DNA of 19,156 nucleotides from Bacillota bacterium (lineage in GTDB: Bacteria; Bacillota; Clostridia; Acetivibrionales; DSM-1351), in NCBI GenBank assembly GCA_023426005.1, contig JAFABO010000104.1:1-19156 (forward strand), in the 5' to 3' direction. A program made the position numbers and the translations under genes. Of this stretch, positions 14,953-19,156 are shown piece by piece (the first letter of the stretch is position 1; each line of letters begins with the position of its first letter). The notes under the pieces were generated by a model that ran no database searches, was not told the origin of the DNA, and worked only from the letters and a program-made list of their open reading frames with translations.

Positions 14953-14981
14953 TTGACAATACTATTATTGTTTTGTATGAT
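14953..14981 (+). promoter_or_regulatory. Sigma-A promoter for psd
   Basis: TTGACA (14953-14958, perfect) and TATGAT (14976-14981, 5 of 6) are separated by 17 bp. The start codon lies about 70 bp downstream. This is among the clearest promoters in the window. Confidence 0.75.
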
Positions 14982-15058
14982 TTTAATTAGCTGAAGAAGA
15001 CTCTTTTTAAGTTTACAAAGTAAAAGAGACAGTATAAGTAAAAGAAATGAGATGGAGC

Positions 15059-15979
15059 ATGATTAAGATATATAACCGTAAAACCAGGGAATATGAAGTT
15101 GAAAAAGTAGCGGGAGGAAGTCTGCTTAATGCACTGTATACCACAAAGGCTGGCAAACTGAGTCTGGAACTGCTGGTCAAGCGAAAAATATACTCAGCCC
15201 TGACAGGTTTCTTTTGTGATACGGGTCTTAGCAGAAGGAGTATCCCCGGGTTCGTAAAGAACTTCTCCATTGATATGGAGGAATGCCAAAACAAGCTGGA
15301 GGACTTTAAAAGCTTTAACGACTTCTTTGCAAGAAGGCTGAAAAAAGCTGCCAGGTCTTTCGATAAACCCGGAAAATGTCTCCTTTCGCCGGGGGACGGC
15401 CGTCTTCAGGCCTGGGAGAACATTGATTCCGATAAAGTCATTCAGATAAAGGGTATGAGCTACAGACTTGCCGGGTTGCTGCGAAATCCTGAACTGGCGG
15501 GGGAATTTGACGGTGGAACCTATATAATCCTAAGACTTTGTCCGGTCGACTACCATAGATTTCATTTCTTTGACGGCGGAGTGTGCGGAGAGCCTGCCAG
15601 GGTGAGAGGGGAGTATTATTCTGTAAATCCCGTGGCGCTGGGTGCGATTCCGGAGGTATTCTGCAGGAATAAACGGGAGTACAGTATTTATAGCACCGAC
15701 AACTTTGGTGAGGTGCTTTATGTGGAAGTTGGAGCCACATCGGTGGGGTCCATAATCCAAACCTATACCCCCGGCAGCAGGCTGGAAAGAGGCGACGAAA
15801 AAGGGTATTTCAAATTTGGAGGCTCAACCGTGCTTTTATTCTTTAAAAAGGGGAACGTATTAATAGACAAGGAAATCCTGGAGCAAACAGCTGCCGGTTT
15901 TGAGACCAAAGTTATGGCAGGTGATGAAATAGGAAGGACACAAAAAGAAATGCCGATTACAGATGAAAAGTATGAATGA
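15059..15979 (+). CDS. psd: Phosphatidylserine decarboxylase proenzyme
   Basis: PSD converts phosphatidylserine to phosphatidylethanolamine at the membrane, using a pyruvoyl group made by self-cleavage. From ATG 15059 the protein has 306 residues, beginning MIKIYNRKTREYEVEKVAGG, as in clostridial homologues. It contains FNDFFARRLK, SPGDGRLQ, the PVDYHRFH motif (162-169, Asp164 and His166) and the cleavage motif FGGST with Ser256, which becomes the pyruvoyl residue. FGGST replaces the LGST of the proteobacterial enzyme, a known variant. The frame is open from ATG 15047, adding four residues; neither start has a well-placed ribosome binding site, and 15059 was chosen by family similarity. No phosphatidylserine synthase gene is beside it here. 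Confidence 0.92.
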   Translation: MIKIYNRKTREYEVEKVAGGSLLNALYTTKAGKLSLELLVKRKIYSALTGFFCDTGLSRRSIPGFVKNFSIDMEECQNKLEDFKSFNDFFARRLKKAARSFDKPGKCLLSPGDGRLQAWENIDSDKVIQIKGMSYRLAGLLRNPELAGEFDGGTYIILRLCPVDYHRFHFFDGGVCGEPARVRGEYYSVNPVALGAIPEVFCRNKREYSIYSTDNFGEVLYVEVGATSVGSIIQTYTPGSRLERGDEKGYFKFGGSTVLLFFKKGNVLIDKEILEQTAAGFETKVMAGDEIGRTQKEMPITDEKYE

Positions 15980-16035
15980 CCTTGAAGATAAAGGCGCTGG
16001 GGGTAATTGACTGCGTAAAAACGTCGTATTTTATA

Positions 16036-16064
16036 TTGTTAATAATCCTGTATTAGTTTATAAT
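16036..16064 (+). promoter_or_regulatory. Sigma-A promoter for pfkA
   Basis: TTGTTA (16036-16041, 4 of 6) and a perfect TATAAT (16059-16064) with a 17-bp spacer. The resulting leader would be about 140 bases before the ATG at 16213 and is AT-rich with no riboswitch that I recognise. Confidence 0.65.
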
Positions 16065-16212
16065 AAATTAAATTGGGTTTTTATTGTTGTTTTTCTAATA
16101 CATTTTATATTGTTATTGGTTTAATGCTGCTTCAATGGTGAAGGCCATAAACAGATACATTTTAAAATTTCTAATTACTAATAATTTTATTAAGGTCTCA
16201 GGGAGGGTTCGT

Positions 16213-17196
16213 ATGAGTGACATAAAAACAATCGGTGTACTCACAAGCGGTGGAGATGCGCCCGGAATGAATGCAGCGATTCGTGCGGTGGTCAGAACCG
16301 GAATTTATTACGGTTTTAAAATGCTGGGAGTAAGGAAAGGCTATAATGGATTGATAGCAGGCGATATTTCAGAAATGACTGCCAGAAGCGTATCAGATAT
16401 AATCCACCGTGGAGGAACTATTCTCCAGACGGCGAGATGTAAGGCTTTTTCAACCGAAGAGGGCCTGCAGAAAGCCATGTCCATATCAAGAGCTTTTGGC
16501 ATGGATGCGCTTGTTGTTATCGGCGGAGACGGTTCCTACAGAGGAGCTAGGGATTTCAGCAAATTCGGAATGAAGGTTATGGGTTTACCCGGCACCATTG
16601 ATAATGATATTGCCAGTTCTGACTATACCATCGGTTATGATACGGCAATGAATACAGTTCAGGATGCGCTGGATAAGATCAGGGATACGGCGTATTCACA
16701 CGAGAGGTGCAGCGTTCTCGAAGTAATGGGCAGAAAAGCGGGACACATTGCTCTTAATGTAGGTATTGCCGGCGGAGCAGAAGTAATATTGCTCCCTGAA
16801 AAGGAATTTGATTTTGATAAGGATATTATCAGAAAGATAATACAGGGAAGAAATAGCGGTAAGAAAAACTATATCATAATTCTGGCGGAGGGTATCTCGG
16901 AGAAGATCGGAGGAGCGCTGGAGCTTGCTAAAAAGATAGAAGATCTGACCGGTATAGAAACAAGGGGAACTGTGCTTGGATATATTCAAAGAGGCGGAAG
17001 TCCGACTATACAGGATAGAGTGATGGCCAGTGCCATGGGCGTTAAAGCCGTTGAATTGCTCAAAGACGGGGTATTCAACAGAATCATATCCGTAAAGGAT
17101 TCTAAAATAGTTGATATTGATATTGATGAAGCACTTACAGTGAAAAAGGATATAGATCAGGATCTGTTGAGAATGAGCAACATTTTATCAATATAA
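16213..17196 (+). CDS. pfkA: ATP-dependent 6-phosphofructokinase
   Basis: The enzyme phosphorylates fructose 6-phosphate to fructose 1,6-bisphosphate, the committed step of glycolysis, as a cytosolic tetramer. From ATG 16213 it has 327 residues, the normal PfkA length. Motifs are GVLTSGGDAPGMNAAIRA at the N-terminus, VVIGGDGS with Gly107 (glycine at this place marks ATP-dependent enzymes; diphosphate-dependent ones have Asp), PGTIDNDI with catalytic Asp130, GYDTA, and LGYIQRGGSPTIQDR near the effector and substrate sites. The frame is open from 16135, but GGGAGGG (16201-16207) 5 bp before ATG 16213 and family alignment fix the start. No pyruvate kinase gene follows, unlike the common pfkA-pyk pair; a terminator does. 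Confidence 0.96.
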   Translation: MSDIKTIGVLTSGGDAPGMNAAIRAVVRTGIYYGFKMLGVRKGYNGLIAGDISEMTARSVSDIIHRGGTILQTARCKAFSTEEGLQKAMSISRAFGMDALVVIGGDGSYRGARDFSKFGMKVMGLPGTIDNDIASSDYTIGYDTAMNTVQDALDKIRDTAYSHERCSVLEVMGRKAGHIALNVGIAGGAEVILLPEKEFDFDKDIIRKIIQGRNSGKKNYIIILAEGISEKIGGALELAKKIEDLTGIETRGTVLGYIQRGGSPTIQDRVMASAMGVKAVELLKDGVFNRIISVKDSKIVDIDIDEALTVKKDIDQDLLRMSNILSI

Positions 17197-17231
17197 TTTA
17201 AAGTTTGTCAAAAGTTTTATATTAGTGCATT

Positions 17232-17266
17232 AAAACGGGGGACCGGAAACGGAGTCCCCCGTTTTT
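17232..17266. terminator. Strong terminator between converging pfkA and phospholipase-like genes
   Basis: AAAACGGGGGAC (17232-17243) pairs perfectly with GTCCCCCGTTTT (17254-17265) around a 10-base loop, with T residues on the plus side and A residues at the 5' side. The A-stem-T symmetry allows it to work in both directions, serving both converging genes. Confidence 0.93.
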
Positions 17267-17294
17267 CTCAAATGGGTTTGCTTAAGACATAAGC

Positions 17295-18287
17295 CTAGTC
17301 AAAAATGATATCGCTGTATTTGAATGCGGCCTGCATATCGCAGTCAACTCCAGTTGTATATGAATTGTTGCCCAAAAGCTCAAGTACGTGGGGCATATTC
17401 GAATTATTGCTGAAAATTGCGCTGTATAAATCATCACTTAGCCGTTGAGTCCTCCGGACAGCATCTGAAAACAGCTCCATGAAGGATTTTGTACTTTTTA
17501 TAGTATTGTCGAAGGGCATACACCATTCTCTATGGGACAGGTTAAGGTAATCAAGTCCGTCTTCCACCTCCAGTGGAAAAATAAGGCTGGAGTATAGCGG
17601 AAACCTGTAAATCAGCTTGTCAAAAAAGCCAATCAGCTTTTTCTTTATACCGTGAGGATCCTTTAATAGCTTTTCCACCAATTGCATTTCCCTGACAGCC
17701 CTTCTCACTTTCTTTTTTTGTATATCCGAATCGAATACCTTTTTGACTGCACTGACATACATTTCACCTATCAGGTTCAGTTCGACCTCATTCACCTGGA
17801 TAAGCCTGTCACAATTTATTTCATGTACTCTTTTATTCAGATGTTTTTTGCAGAGGAGAACATCGATAGAAGTCTCAAACCTTCGATGATAACACAAGAA
17901 CAGGTTTTCATTTATATATTCGGGTACGTTAAAGCCCGACCTGTAAAAAATATACGGATGGCCTATACTGTCCATGCAATTGTGACAGATGAAACCTAAC
18001 AAGTATACGGTCAGCACGTTCTTGGCGTACTCATTCTGTCCGGAAATGTAGTCGGTGAAGGCGCTGAACACCTTATTTACTTTTGAAATGTGCATTGTCT
18101 GTCCGATATTGGTCTCAATGCTTTTGGAGGACCAGGGCCAGAGCTCGTAATAAAAAAGTATATCGGGACCTTGAGTCCCAAGATTGAACACGTTTTGGTG
18201 TTTCTGAACCAGTTTTTTGCACTCTTGGTTTTTCAGAGCTTTTATTGCCTCTAAGCCGCATAAATAATGAGTTACAAGATTGGGCAT
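17295..18287 (-). CDS. Zinc-dependent phospholipase C family (PF00882-like) protein
   Basis: This 330-residue protein has the metal-ligand pattern of the Zn-dependent PLC / S1-P1 nuclease-like fold: THY with His7, GTQGPD with Asp42, MHIS with His66, GFICHNCMDSIGHPY with His102, Asp106 and His110, and HRRFETSID with His134, Glu138 and Asp142. It has no signal peptide, unlike secreted clostridial alpha-toxin, so it is probably an intracellular protein of unknown substrate, a type common in Clostridia. The C-terminal half (after about residue 150) is helical and not recognised. It starts at 18287 with a strong GGAGAGGAGAT ribosome binding site 8 bp upstream (minus strand, about 18291-18301). It is divergent from the YtrA-type operon and convergent with pfkA. 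Confidence 0.82.
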   Translation of the reverse strand: MPNLVTHYLCGLEAIKALKNQECKKLVQKHQNVFNLGTQGPDILFYYELWPWSSKSIETNIGQTMHISKVNKVFSAFTDYISGQNEYAKNVLTVYLLGFICHNCMDSIGHPYIFYRSGFNVPEYINENLFLCYHRRFETSIDVLLCKKHLNKRVHEINCDRLIQVNEVELNLIGEMYVSAVKKVFDSDIQKKKVRRAVREMQLVEKLLKDPHGIKKKLIGFFDKLIYRFPLYSSLIFPLEVEDGLDYLNLSHREWCMPFDNTIKSTKSFMELFSDAVRRTQRLSDDLYSAIFSNNSNMPHVLELLGNNSYTTGVDCDMQAAFKYSDIIFD

Positions 18288-18445
18288 GTTATCTCCTCTC
18301 CGGGTATTGAAGACAAAATTATTATTTAATTAGACTCCTGCTGAAAGCTGTATCATTTGGCAGTCTTTTTCACTGATAGTATATACGTATATTGTGCCCT
18401 AAAGTATGTTTTAATGAATTAATTTGTATTAATTATAAAAAAATG

Positions 18446-18511
18446 TTGACATTTTACTCAATTGGTTCTATAGTTAGTTGCATAAGTAATTAACCGTTTA
18501 ACCAATTAACA
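18446..18511 (+). promoter_or_regulatory. Sigma-A promoter and operator-like repeats of the YtrA-type operon
   Basis: TTGACA (18446-18451) and TATAGT (18469-18474, 5 of 6) are 17 bp apart. AATTGGTT (18460-18467), inside the spacer, is the perfect inverted partner of AACCAATT (18500-18507). TTAACC at 18490-18495 and 18498-18503 and TTAACA at 18506-18511 form a direct repeat with an 8-bp period, reaching the ribosome binding site. GntR/YtrA repressors usually bind their own promoter, so this is the likely autoregulatory operator. Confidence 0.65.
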
Positions 18512-18523
18512 GGTGGTGATATA

Positions 18524-18889
18524 TTGAATTTGGATTTTGATTCGGAAAAACCCATTTATCTGCAATTGGCTGAGGAAATAGAAGATGCCGTGTTGTCGGG
18601 TGCATATCAGGAGGAGACACAGATTCCCTCCACAACGGAGATCTCAGTAAGCTATAAAATTAATCCGGCTACCGCACTGAAAGGTATAAACAGGTTGGTG
18701 GACGATGGAATAGTTTATAAGAAACGGGGTGTAGGCATGTTCGTGTCAACAGGTGCCAAAGAAAAAATTCTTGACAAAAGAAAAGAGACTTTTTTTGAAG
18801 ACTATGTTACGTCGATGGTTTTAGAGGCCAGAAAGCTTTCTATTACAAAGGAAGATATACTGAAAATGTTGGAAAGAGGGTTTGAATAA
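18524..18889 (+). CDS. YtrA-subfamily GntR transcriptional repressor
   Basis: This 121-residue protein has an N-terminal winged helix-turn-helix at about residues 8-76 (KPIYLQLAEEIEDAVLSGAY, IPSTTEISVSYKINPATALK, DDGIVYKKRGVGMFV) and a short helical tail of about 45 residues. That small size and short effector or dimer region is the mark of the YtrA subfamily, which controls ABC transporters from the same operon, in Bacillus in response to cell-wall-active antibiotics. The start is TTG at 18524, with AGGTGGTG (18511-18518) 5 bp upstream. Its stop overlaps the next start by one base (TAATG), so the repressor and the ABC ATPase are translationally coupled. Confidence 0.92.
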   Translation: MNLDFDSEKPIYLQLAEEIEDAVLSGAYQEETQIPSTTEISVSYKINPATALKGINRLVDDGIVYKKRGVGMFVSTGAKEKILDKRKETFFEDYVTSMVLEARKLSITKEDILKMLERGFE

Positions 18890-19156
18890 TGAGCTATATC
18901 GAAATAAGGAATATTACTAAAGTATTTGGAAATACAACTGCACTTGACAATGTTTCACTAAATCTTGAAGCCAACAAAATTTACGGTCTTCTGGGCAGAA
19001 ACGGGGCCGGGAAAACAACCCTGCTCAACCTTATTACAAACAGGATATTTCCGACGTATGGAGAGATACTGCTGGAAGGAGAGAAGGTTTCTGAAAATGA
19101 TGATGCCCTGTCAAAGGTGTATTTCATGACAGAGGCCAACTTTTATCCGGAAGGCA
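18889..19156 (+). CDS. ABC transporter ATP-binding protein, YtrB-like (3' truncated by the window)
   Basis: The first 89 codons are present, from ATG 18889. They contain the A-loop region (KVFGNTTALDNVSL), Walker A GRNGAGKTT (residues 36-44) and the start of the Q-loop region (VYFMTEANFYPEG), where the usual glutamine position appears to be Glu or Thr. It is a stand-alone ATPase domain without fused membrane segments in the part seen. Following a YtrA-type regulator with a one-base overlap, it should pair with a permease encoded beyond the window. The substrate is unknown; the family is linked to export of, or resistance to, peptide and cell-wall antibiotics. Confidence 0.88.
   Translation, partial: MSYIEIRNITKVFGNTTALDNVSLNLEANKIYGLLGRNGAGKTTLLNLITNRIFPTYGEILLEGEKVSENDDALSKVYFMTEANFYPEG

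Noticed and set aside
16135..16212. Upstream ATG at 16135 as the pfkA start
   Set aside because: The extra 26 residues are not part of the PfkA fold, there is no ribosome binding site before 16135, and GGGAGGG precedes ATG 16213.
18381..18392. 12-bp palindrome ATATACGTATAT between the divergent promoters
   Set aside because: It is a perfect palindrome but made almost entirely of alternating A and T in AT-rich DNA. Without a recognised regulator or second copy it is not strong enough to call.

Overview
The window looks like chromosomal DNA of a low-GC, Gram-positive, anaerobic, motile member of the Clostridia, perhaps a Ruminiclostridium- or Acetivibrio-like soil or cellulose-degrading lineage. 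This is an inference from AT-rich intergenic DNA, strong purine-rich ribosome binding sites, TTG and GTG starts, classical sigma-A promoters, and gene types such as HelD, a YtrA-type GntR regulator, a clostridial-type phosphatidylserine decarboxylase (PSD) with an FGGST cleavage site, and SIMPL and YkuD envelope proteins. No rRNA, tRNA, CRISPR array, phage gene or complete insertion sequence was seen.

Layout. Bases 1-984 hold the tail of a DhaK-like gene, a broken DhaL gene (internal deletion, frameshift, in-frame stop) and an intact UPF0303 protein, closed by a terminator. Bases 1255-3624 encode a large secreted transglutaminase-like protein. Bases 3785-6420 form a probable operon: a promoter, a 25-codon ORF overlapping an RNA that can fold in two exclusive ways, an ABC exporter, and a LytTR response regulator with no kinase beside it. 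A tandem 10-bp repeat with a 21-bp period, typical of LytTR sites, lies just after the regulator and before a chemoreceptor gene (6620-8740). HelD follows (9055-11304), then about 520 bp with no convincing gene, then an MFS drug exporter (11827-13059).

From 13075 to 15979 the theme is the cell envelope: a SIMPL protein behind a promoter dense in dyad symmetries, an L,D-transpeptidase on the minus strand whose ribosome binding site abuts an 89-bp near-palindrome, and PSD on the plus strand with its own promoter. ATP-dependent phosphofructokinase (16213-17196) and a zinc-dependent phospholipase C-like protein (minus strand, 17295-18287) converge on a strong terminator. The window ends with a YtrA-type repressor translationally coupled to a truncated ABC ATPase gene, behind a promoter carrying repeated TTAACC elements.

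Most genes are ordinary single or paired transcription units. The best candidate for something undescribed is the 3785-6484 cassette: small ORF or attenuator, exporter, orphan LytTR regulator and tandem LytTR-like sites. The long palindrome before the L,D-transpeptidase and the decaying dha locus come next.
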